Source: Malania oleifera
Taxonomy: Eukaryota; Streptophyta; Magnoliopsida; Santalales; Ximeniaceae
Assembly: GCF_029873635.1 (NCBI RefSeq)
Contig: NC_080422.1
Coordinates: 7,285,764-7,349,763, forward strand
Direction: 5' to 3'
Length of the DNA stretch: 64,000 bases
Numbering within the stretch: position 1 is the first letter of the stretch; every line of letters starts with the position of its first letter. Of this stretch, positions 49,988-59,891 are shown piece after piece. The notes beneath the pieces are model-generated. The model was given only the letters and a program-made list of their open reading frames with translations. It ran no database searches and had not been told where the DNA came from. The translations under genes and the position numbers were made by a program.

Positions 49988-51739
49988 TGAAAGTCAAGGT
50001 GTTATCCCAAGAGGGGGGTGAATTGGGTTTATAAATTTTTTTTTAAGTGTTATTACTAATTTACGATCTCCCTGTTTACTTAATAACCACACAAGGAAGT
50101 TGTTGATTTTAAATACTCAAACAAATCAACCACAATCACAACACCAATCACAAATCAAATAATAAACAATCAGCCAATCATACAATGCTTAATCAATTTG
50201 TGAGAGCTGCTGCACTTGCTGTTTTTAAGCTTTTGCCAAATTTTAGTTTATAGCCTTGTATGAATGATTTTTAGGCGCTTCTTTTAATCAAAATTTCCGA
50301 AAGCGGTTAATCAACGTACTCCCTTTAAGGTTTTTGCAAAATATTAACCAACGTACTTTCTTATATTAAAAGGTCTTCTCAATCTCAGTTTTTTTTTTTT
50401 CAACAAACCTGCACTTTGAAACACAATTTGTATATGCTGAAATTTAAATAGAAAAGGGTAGAGAGTGAGACCAAGATTTTTTACGAGATTCGGTTTATCT
50501 CCAGCCTACGTCCTCGCCTTAGGTAAGACCAGCTAAGGATTCCACTAACACATTCCTTTGCGGGTGGAACAAACCGATTACAACCCTCCTTTAGGGTGGA
50601 GCCCCCTCTCCAAGCGATACCCCACGCTCGGTTACAACAAATGCTCTTAGATAGAGTTGGTTAGTACAATTGAATGCACTATATACTTCAATAACAAATA
50701 TCCAAAGAATAGTTGAAGCTCAAGAACAATTTCACCGGATTACTTCTCTTAGATAAGAATCAGCAATTCAGATTCTAGAGCTCAGAGAAGAATAACCAGC
50801 ACTTCAGAATAACTCAGCAATTCAGATTGAAAGATTGAGCAAGAGAGAGCTTTGAGAGAACAAGAGAGCTTTCAGCTTGAGAGCAGATTTTCAATTGCTT
50901 GGTGTGAGTTTGATTTGTGAAAACATGTATTTATAGGCTCAAAAAGGTTAATTTGTGTTGCCCAAGTTTACTTGGAGTATTTCCCAAGTTTTTACAAAAT
51001 TTGGGGCACAAGAAACTTAAATTTGAATTTTAAAACTTTTAAAAAATATAGCCATTAATAGTGTTAAGGCACCTGAAGTCTCGGGATCAGTCGCCTGAGG
51101 TTTCTTAAAACTGTGTATTTTCAACCTGAAAATTGGGTCAGGCGCCTGAGGTGACAAGGGTCAGTCGGCGCCTGGGCTTATTCTTCAGTCGTCTGAGGAA
51201 AATCTTCAGGCGCCTGAGCTTATTCTTTGGTCGCCCGAGGAAAATCTTTAGGCGCCTGAGCTTATTCTTTCAATCGCCTGAACAGTTATAATTTCTGTTT
51301 TTCAGTTCAATTTTCAAAAACACTTGGCTCTCTTGTTTTGTTACTTACAAAAACATTTTTCAGGGTTTTAAAACAAGGTCTCTAAGTCCAAGACAAACCC
51401 TAATGAACTTCAAAACATTTCAATATGATATTTAGTATGAAGTACTTACATTGATTCATCCTAAAACCTTAAACATTCTAAGCTTTGAGGTCTTCATATA
51501 AGTCTTTGCTTTGAGTCCTCTTAGACTTGAGCTTGAGTCAATTTTAGGCTTTCATATGCTTTTGATTATTTTGGTTCACTTGAGCTTCCTTTGGATCACT
51601 TTAAAGATAGTGTGGCTTTTATGGTCCTTGGTGATCTTGAACTTGCATTCTTGAGACATTATCACTTAACAATAATATGTTAAATCAACCTTTATTTGTT
51701 ATTATCAAAACGAGATTCAAAAGCCATGTTAGGCCAACA
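49988..51739 (-). repeat. 3' LTR of the copia element (1752 bp)
   Basis: Ends TGAAAGTCAAGG (left) and GGCCAACA (right). Minus-strand order: U3 with a TCAGGCGCCTGA array (51066-51293), TATA box (50928-50935), then the transcribed part ending CACCCCCCTCTTGGGATAAC. Confidence 0.92.
51066..51293. promoter_or_regulatory. TCAGGCGCCTGA palindrome array in U3 of copia LTR
   Basis: About nine copies of CAGGCGCCTGAG or variants (CAGTCGCCTGAG, CAGTCGTCTGAG). The copy at 51206-51217 is a perfect 12-base palindrome. Repeated in the 5' LTR. Confidence 0.75.
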
Positions 51740-52254
51740 ATCTCCCCCTTTTTGATGATGACAAATAAGGAGTAAAGATGAGAGAACCTTTGAAAAGGCT
51801 CCCCCTTACAATAAGCATGCCTTTTTAACAAATATGAAAAATGATGATTTCAAATATGAGTAAGTTCAAAAAAGTCACAATCAAGTATATTTCATTATAG
51901 CTCATGTCATCATATATTGCATTTATATTCGCTTTTCCTCCCCCATGCTATATGCCAAGAATTTATATGGTTTACATATTTTCTTTTTGTTCATTTTTCA
52001 TGGTTGCTTTCTAAAAATACTCGTCTCATTTTTGCTCTCCAAAATATCTCTCCCCCTGACATCTTTTAAAAAGATTTGAAGGGGCATATGCACAAAGAGG
52101 CTTAGCGTATTAAGAGCATAGTCATATTACACAAGGACATAAGTAATAGAGGTTACAAGCCCAACCAAAAACAAGAACAAACAAAGCAACATAAAACAAG
52201 GCTAATACATAGGGAGTTCTGAATACAACACAAAGTGACAAATCAAACATTAGT

Positions 52255-53657
52255 TATCATCAACATCATCATCATCTTCCTCTTCATCATCTTCCTCTTC
52301 ATCACCTTCCTCTTCATCGCCTTCCTCACTGCCCTCCTCTGATTCTTCATCATCACTTTGAGGAGCAGAATTAGTGTCCATAGGATCAACACCACGGGAT
52401 AAGCTAGCTTGATATTTCTCAATACGAGTGAAGCGCTGATCAAGTGAGGAAACATTCTCCTAAAGGGTTAGAAGTTTGGATCTTATGTCTCTACTGAAGG
52501 TGGAGAATTCATGATGAAAGGAAATGAACCAAGAAGGCGTATCAGCAGGAGGTCCTTGGTCTTGAGCTAGAGGAGGAGGAGGAGGTACGGCTGCTGCTCT
52601 TCGAGGTCTTCCTTCTTTCAAGAACCAACCCTGATAGTACTTTTCATAGCCCATTTGCTTGAGGGTTGTGGAGGTGAAGAGGTCATATCGAGTACGTTTG
52701 ATGAACAACTCAGAAGGTATCAAGCTGAGCAAAAATGAGGTTCAACACACCTTTATAAGGAAGAGTGACATGAGTGGCTTCCAACTTGGCCCACATCCAT
52801 TTCAAAATGAGGCTTGACAGAGCAAGTTTCTTTCCCTTTAGTAAACATCATAAAACAAAGCAATCAACATAGGAAAGATGATCGTACGAGCCAACCTTAG
52901 GTAGGATGTTGTTGGAGATGATTTTGTGAAGTATTTGGGCCTGAAGGTTCAATTGTTTATACATAGGTGGATGGCCAAAATATACCGGTTCGTTTACCAT
53001 AATCAGAGGCAAAAACTCTTCGGGTGTGAAGCCTTGCTCTAGAATCCAAGTTTGAGTAAAGACGGGACATTCAAATTCACCCGGGGTGATATGTAAAATG
53101 GGAGCAAGGATTTGAGGAGTCAAAACAATTTTCTTGCCTCTAACCTCGGTGGTTAGAGCATTTTCTCCATGAATCATGTTGGCATAAAAAATCTTGAATA
53201 GGTTGGGGTACATTCCTTTGGCTTGAAAAACAACAAAATTTTTCCAACCTATATTCCTAAGCATAGGCAATATTTCAAGAAATTCGGAATCGAAGAAGGT
53301 GGTGTCAATCACCTTACCAAAGATTGGGTCCGTAGAACGGAGAGTAGAACGATAACGAAGCTTAGATTGGGGAGTGACTAACCATTGCTCGATGTTGTTA
53401 TCGTCCCTTTCGGAAGAAGATCCTCGGTTCACTGTGGTCTTAGTGCGAGGCATCAATGTGTTTTTGGAGAATGGAACCCTAGAATTCGAGGGAAAGAGTG
53501 TAGTAGAACGAGTTTGGGGCTGTGATTCGAGGGATTTTGAGTGAGGAAGCAAGGGAGACCAAAGGTTGGAGCTTTGGGTGAGTGATGGAGTAGGAGTCAG
53601 TACCCTGAAGTTAGGGTTTTCACGCTTAAAATATATAGATCCTGCGATTTCAGGCAC
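52255..53657 (-). pseudogene. Copia third ORF: plant-transposon domain (PF20167-like) with acidic tail
   Basis: Lies between RNase H and the polypurine tract, same strand as pol. The open frame reaches up to 53657, but the first good ATG is at 53451-53453 (MPRTKTTVNRGSSSE). The core includes VFQAKGMYPNLFKIFYANMI, then VRGKKIVLTPQILAPILHI and FECPVFTQTWILEQGFTPEE. This resembles the 'putative plant transposon protein' family seen in extra ORFs of plant LTR elements. A second piece (52460-52732) has YDLFTSTTLKQMGYEKYYQG and a proline run. The end is strongly acidic (SEEGSEEGDEEEGDEEE). No membrane segment or signal peptide, so not an envelope. Broken. Confidence 0.65.
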
Positions 53658-53800
53658 ATGAAGATTAAATTTAGTCGCTTGAAGATTTACAGAACTTAAT
53701 TCTCAACATGTAGTAGCACCTCAGTCGCTTGAGGTCTGCAAGCTCAGGCGCCTGTGCCTTCAATATACAGTGCTTAGTTGCTTGAGCTTCCAAGCTCAGT
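53631..53800 (-). promoter_or_regulatory. U3-like palindromes and TATATA between pol and third ORF
   Basis: Words of the LTR array recur here: ctcagtcgcttgag (53720-53733) and tcaggcgcctg (53744-53754), with further diverged copies to 53800. On the minus strand they are followed by TATATAT (53631-53637), about 180 bases before the ATG at 53453. That is the same order as in the LTR promoter. Promoter role is inferred. Confidence 0.5.
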
Positions 53801-53854
53801 TGACTAAAGTCCCTAATTTCTTAATTTTCTCATTTTGCTCAATATGAACCCTAC

Positions 53855-55091
53855 CTAAATCACTTCCCTAGTATGTAACAACTCAAGTTCTCTTCTAATG
53901 GATATAAATCTTTCTTTGGGAAGAGGTTTTGTGAAGATATCCGTCCATTGGTCATTTGTGTTTATAAATTCAAGTATGATGTCTTCTTTTTGAACATGAT
54001 CTCTTAGAAAGTAGTGTCTTATATCAATGTGTTTTGTTCTTGAGTGTGATATTGGATTTTTTGAGATGTTTATTGCACTTGTGTTATCACACTCAATTGG
54101 TATGGTGGAATATTCTAAATTATAGTCTTTAAATTGTTGTTTCATGTACAAGGTTTGTGCACAACAACTCCCAACTGCTACATACTCAGCTTCAGCTGTG
54201 GATAAGGTTATGGAGTTTTGTTTTTTAGAAAACCAAGACACTAGAGATCGTCCTAGAAAATGACAAGTCCCACTTATACTTTTTCTATCTATCTTACACT
54301 CTGCATAATCGACATCCGAATAGCTAATCATTTCGAATCCGGTGTTCTTAGGATACCAAAGTCCTAAATCTATTGTACCTATCAAATACCTTAGGATTCT
54401 TTTTACAGCTATTTGATGTGATTCTTTAGGTGCTGATTGAAATCGTGCACACATGCATACACTAAACATTATATCGGGTCTACTAGCTATTAAGTATAGC
54501 AAACTTCCTATCATACCTCTATAATATTTCATATCTACCGGTTTCCCTTTTTCATCTTTATCGAGGCTTATGGAAGTGTTCATGGGGGTACCTATGGGTT
54601 TACTACTTTCCATATCGAATTTATTAAGCATATTTTTTTATATATTTGAATTGACTTATAAAAGTTCCATTCTTTGTTTGTTTGATTTGTAATACTAGGA
54701 AGTAGTTCTATTCTCCCATCATACTCATTTCAAATTCTTTTTGTATGACAATTATCCATGAGTCATCATTTAAAGCTTCTTCAATATTCTTTGGTTCTTC
54801 TTAAGATAAGAAAACATAGTGATTGCATAGATTTTTCAAAGAGGATCTTGTAGTTATACCTCGTGATGGTTCTCCTATTATTTGATCGTTTGGATGATTT
54901 CTTATATATTTCCATTCTTTTGGTAGTTTAGTATTTTCAACAGCATCATTATTTGGTTTTTCTTCATTTTCTTCTTCTTTTGCTTCTACTATGTCTAAGT
55001 CTTCTTGTTTTTGGGTAGTTTGTACTTCTTCAATTTTTATTGGTTTATTGAATGGACTTTCTTCATCAAATGTTGCATGTATTGATTCCAA
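53855..55091 (-). pseudogene. Copia reverse transcriptase and RNase H, fossil
   Basis: 54801-55091 is the acidic integrase-RT spacer (NPNDQIIGEPSRGITTRSSL). 53855-54631 covers the RT end and RNase H (IGTPMNTSISLDKDEKGKPV, GSLLYLIASRPDIMFSV, STAEAEYVAVGSCCAQTLYM, NPISHSRTKHIDIRHYFLRD). RNase H ends at a stop just before the extra ORF's upstream region. RT is incomplete. Confidence 0.85.
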
Positions 55092-55176
55092 GATTGTAAG
55101 AGTTCTTTTATTTTATATTCTATAAGCTTTGCTTTTTAATGAATACCCTAGGAATGTTCCTTTATCAGCTTTTGCA

Positions 55177-56295
55177 TCATAAATCATCTTTATCATTATT
55201 CACATAGCATTTACATCCAAAAACATGGAAATAAGAGATGTTGGGCCTTCTACCTTTCCAAAGCTCATAGAGAGTTTTATTCAAATTTGATCTTATAGAA
55301 ACTCTATTTATTACATAGCATGCAGTGTTTACTGCTTCAGCCCAAAAGTATTTTGGGAGATAATGTTCATTTAACATTGTTCTAGCCATTTCTTGAAAAG
55401 TTCTATTCTTTCTTTTAACAACTCCATTTTGTTATGGAGTTTTAGGTGTTGAAAAATTATGATTAATTCCATATTCATTGGAAAATTTATAGATATCTTT
55501 GTTGTTGAATTCTCTTCCTTGATCACTTCTTATGTTTGAAACATTATATCCTTTTTCATTTTGAAGTTTCTTGCATAGATAATTAACATATTACAAGCTT
55601 CATCTTTGGAGGCTAAAAACAATACCCAAGTAAACCTAGATTAGTCATCAACTATACAAAGGCATATTACTTACCTCTTATGCTTTGAGTTATAGTAGGA
55701 CCAAACAAGTCTAAATGAATGAGTTCTAAGGGTCTACTAGTAAATATATGTTTCTTCTTTTTAAAACTTGTTTTGATTTGCTTTCCTAGTTGGCAAGCAT
55801 CACGAAGTTTATCTTTTATGAATTTTGTATTTGGTAAACCTTTAACTAAGTTCTTTCTAGATAAGTTTGATAGTAGGTCCATGTTTGCATGTCCTAGTCT
55901 TATAGCCAAAGCCAACTAGCTTCATTCATGGCAGCCAAGCATGTTACATCTTGAGTGACTAAGTTTTCAAGGTTTATACAATTTACATTATTTACTCTAT
56001 AGGTCGTGAATAGAATTTCTTGTTTTCTTGGATTTTCAACCATGTACTTATCTTGCTTAAAGATTATGTCTAGCCCTTTGTCACTAAGTTGACTTATACT
56101 TAAAAGGTTATGCTTTAATCCATCAACTAACAAAACATCATCAATAGTAAGTGAGGGATCTTTACCAGTTTTACCTATTCTGATGATTTTACCTTTGACA
56201 TTGTCACCGAAGGTCACATACCCTCCATCTTTTTGAACTAGGGATGTGAACTTTGTTCTATCTCCCGTCATATGCCTTGAACACCCGTTGTCCAA
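55177..56295 (-). pseudogene. Copia protease end and integrase, fossil
   Basis: 55900-56295 opens with WYLDNGCSRHMTGD-type words (DNGCSRHMTGDRTKFTSL), near the copia protease. 55667-55915 carries GHANMDLLSNLSRKNLVKGL and RPLELIHLDLFGP, the integrase zinc-binding and core start. 55177-55389 has MLNEHYLPKYFWAEAVNTAC and GCKCYVNN. Broken. Confidence 0.85.
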
Positions 56296-57911
56296 GTACC
56301 ATTTTTCCTTTGATGGAGTAGTCCTAAAGCATACCTACAAGGAAGGATTCACGGTGTTACTTTTGGAACCCAAGCCTTTTTAATTCTTTTTAAGTCATGC
56401 ATAGTTTTAGTGTTTACTTTCCATTCATTCTTGATTTTGACATATTTCTTAAGTGGACAATTAAACTTTATGTGTCCCTTATTTCTACACAAGTAGCAAG
56501 TAGTGTTTTCATATATATATTTGTAGAAGATGTGCTTGCATAGTATTTTGCTTCTTTTACAAAATAACCCATAAATAAGTTCTTCTTTCTTTTGTTTTCA
56601 ATTCCATTGTAACCAATTCCTTTTTTTATTACTTATCATCCTTTGTTGATCAACCATCTTTTCCTCTAGTAAAATTGTAAATGATTTTATCTTTATCTTC
56701 AATTTTGCTTTTAAGATCACTAATTTCAAGGTCCTTCTTGCTTTCATCATTTACTTGTAGTTTTACTAATTCTTGAGACATATTGTTAATTTTCTTCATT
56801 AGATCATCAATACGAGAATCTTTTTCTTTTTCAGCCGATTTAGAACTTTCTAGTTGATTCTTTATGATTTTCATTTTGTTCTTTCAAGGCTATGTTTCTT
56901 TTAGACACTTTGATGAACCTATTGTATAAGAGTTACCTCAGCATTGTGTGCCATAAAGCACATGTTGGCAACTTTTTGTTCACTTGAGTCATCCTCCGAT
57001 TCGTTTGAGCTTGTGTCGTCCCACGTAGCTTTCATTGCCTTCTTTTTCTTCTTCTTGTCCTTCTTCAGTTGTGGACAATTGGGTTTAATGTGTCTAACCT
57101 TCTTACAATTATAGCATGTAAGTGGATCGTTCTTAGTTTCCTTTGTGTGTGTTTCTCCCTTGTTAATTTTTGATCCTTTAAACTTTCGAGGGAATTTTTT
57201 ATTCTTCTTGAAAAATTTTCCAAGTCTTTTAGTGATAAAGGCTAGTTCTTCATCATCCAATTCATTGTCTTCATCCTCATCACTAGAACTTTCTTTACTA
57301 GCCTTAAGGGCTATTGATTTCTTGTTTTTATTATTGTTCTCTAAATTTCTTTCATTCATTGCCATCTCATATGTGAGTAGAGAACGTATTAATTCATCTA
57401 GGGAGGTGTTTTTCAAGTTTCTTCCTTCCGTAATGGCAGTTACCTTAGGTTCCCAAATTAGTGGTAATCCTTTAAAGATTTTTCTAATCATTTCATATGT
57501 TGTATAATTTTTCCCTAAGGCATTGAGGGAGTTTATTATGTGAGTGAACCTAGTGTACATACTAGTGATGGTTTCATCCGGGTTCATCTTAAAAGCCTCA
57601 TACTCGCTTGTGAGAATGTCAATTCTACTATCTCTAACATCTATAGTTCCTTCATAGGTTACTTCTAACTTGTCCTAAATTTCTTTGGCTGACTTACATG
57701 CCATGACCCTATTAAACTCATTAACGTCTAAAGCACAATATAGTGCATTCATGACACTAGAGTTTACTTGCATCATTTTATAATCATTGTCAGTCAAGTC
57801 TTTTTCTTCTTTAGGGACTTCTTTACCATCTACGAGTTTAGTAGGAATGTAGTCACCATGTGTGACAACCTTCCATGCTTTCCAATCCATGGTTTGAATA
57901 TATATCCTCAT
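56296..57911 (-). pseudogene. Copia gag: UBN2-type capsid, CCHC knuckles, coiled coil
   Basis: The N-terminal part at 57675-57911 is MDWKAWKVVTHGDYIPTKL. The capsid region at 57200-57587 (NPDETITSMYTRFTHIINSL, KIFKGLPLIWEPKVTAI) is followed by an acidic stretch (SSSDEDEDNELDDEEL). The first CCHC is CYNCKKVRHIKPNC near 57080-57120. A coiled-coil frame follows at 56650-56874, and a second knuckle (CYLCRNKGHIKFNC) lies near 56450-56500. Gag layout as in Sirevirus-type copia. Broken. Confidence 0.85.
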
Positions 57912-58064
57912 TCTTTGTTTTCAAAATGTATAATTTGAACTACAAAAAATAGGCAGTCTAGTAGAGGATTGACCTTTAGAAAAAGGGAAAACACCTAGGT
58001 GTGCCATTTAGACCTTTATATAGCTTCTAATTAGGATTTGCTATAACTAGGCTCTAATACCAAT

Positions 58065-59891
58065 TGAAAGTCAAGGTATTATCCCATGAGGGGAGGGATG
58101 AATTGGGTTTATAAAAATTCTTTCAAGTGTTATTACAAATTTACAATCTCCCTTTTTACTTTGTAACCACGCACGGAAGTTGTTGATTTTAAATACTCAA
58201 ACAAATCAACCACAATCACAAAACTAATAACAAATCAAATAATAAACAATCAACCTATCATACAATGCTTAATCTATTTGTGAGAGCTGTTGCACTTGCT
58301 GTTTTTAAGCTTTTGCCAAATTTTAGTTTATAGCCTTGTATGAATGATTTTTAAGCGCTTCTTTTAATCAGGATTTCTGCAAGCGGTTAATCAACGTATT
58401 CCCTTTAAGGTTTCCGCAAAATATTAACCAACGTACTTTTTTAGATTAAAAAGTTTTCTCAATTTCAGTTTTTTTTTTTTTTCCAACAAACTTGCACTTT
58501 AAAATACAATTTGTATATGCTGAAATTTAAATAGAAAATGGTAGAGTGAGACCGAGATTTTTTATGAGGTTCGGCTTATCCCCAGCTTATGTCCTCGCCT
58601 TAGGCAAGACCAGCTAAGGATTCCACTAACACGTTCCTTTGCGGGCGGAATAAACCGATTACAACCCTCCTTTAGGGTGGAGCCTCCTCTCCAAGCGATA
58701 CCCCACGCTTGGTTACAACGATCCAATCACTTGAACCGTCAAAGAAACAAGAAATAAGAAACAATTTCTTTTGTACAAAGAATGCTCTCAGATAGAGCTG
58801 GTTAGTACAATTGAAAGCACTATATGCTTCAATAACAAATATCAAAATAAATAGAGTTTAAGCTCAAGAACAATTTCACCGGATTACTTCTTTTAGATAA
58901 GAATCAACAATTCAGATTGTAGAGCTCAGAGAAGAATAACCAGCACTTTAAAATAACTCAGCAATTCAGATTGAAAGATTAAGCAAAAGAGAGCTTTTCA
59001 GCTTGAGAGCAGATTTTCAATTGCATGGTGTGAGTTTGATTTGTGAAAACATGTATTTATAGGCTCAAAATGGTTAATTCGTGTTGCCCAAGTTTACTTG
59101 GAGTATTTCTTAAGATTTTACAAAATTTGGGGCACAAGAAACTTAAATTTGAATTTTAAACTTTTAAAAAATATAGCCGTTAATAGTGTTCAGGCGCCTG
59201 AAGTCTCGGGGTCAATCGCCTAAGGTTCCTTAAAATTGTGTATTTTCAATTGAAAACAAGGTTAGGCGTCTGAGGTGACAAGGGTCAGTTGTCGGAGCCT
59301 ACACTGCCTCCTTAGAAATTCATCAGGAAAATCTTCAAGCACCTAGGCTTATTCTTCAGTCGCCTAAGGAAAATCTTCAGGCGCCTAAGCTTATTCTTCA
59401 GTTGCCTGAACAGTTATAATTTCTGTTTTTCTATTCAATGTTCAAAAACACTTGGCTCTCTGGTTTTGTTACTTATAAAAACATTTTCTAGGGTTTTAAA
59501 ACAAGGTTTCTAAGTCCAAGACAAACCCTAATGAGTTTCAAAACATTTCAATATGATAATTAGTATGAAGTACTTACATTGATTCATCCTAAAGCCTTAA
59601 ACACTCTAAGCTTTGAAGTCTTCATATGAGTCTTTGCTTTGAGTCCTCTTAAAATTGAGCTTGAGTCAATTTTAGGCTTCCATATGCTTTTGATCATTTT
59701 GGTTCACTTGAGCTTCCTTTGGATCACTTTAAAGATAAGTGTGGCTTTTATGGTCATTGGTGATCTTGAACTTGCATTTTGAGGTTTATCATTCAAACAT
59801 TCTTGAAACATCATCACTTAACAACAATATGTTAAATCAACTTTTATTTGTTATCATCAAAACGAGATTCGAAAGTCAAGTTAGGCCAACA
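58065..59891 (-). repeat. 5' LTR of the copia element (1827 bp)
   Basis: Same ends as the other LTR. Palindrome array at about 59195-59415, TATA box tatttata (minus TATAAATA) at 59054-59061. Longer than its partner by indels, including an extra segment near 58725-58775. Confidence 0.92.

Larger units (their letters stand above)
49988..59891 (-). mobile_element. Ty1/copia element, Sirevirus-like, with extra ORF; broken
   Basis: 9.9 kb on the minus strand. 5' LTR 58065-59891, primer-binding-site complement (ggctctaatacca, 58050-58062), gag, protease/integrase, RT/RNase H, an additional ORF, a polypurine-tract complement (tctccccctttttgatgatg from 51741) and 3' LTR 49988-51739. Flanks aaagt (49983-49987) and aaagc (59892-59896) fit a five-base duplication with one change. 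The LTRs look roughly 90% alike by eye, with indels, so the insertion is fairly old. The polyprotein has several breaks; the element cannot move on its own. Confidence 0.92.

Noticed and set aside
52848-53657. Full 269-residue extent of the third copia ORF as coding
   Set aside because: The upstream end begins at a GTG and runs through the TATATA region. The ATG at 53453 is the more plausible start.
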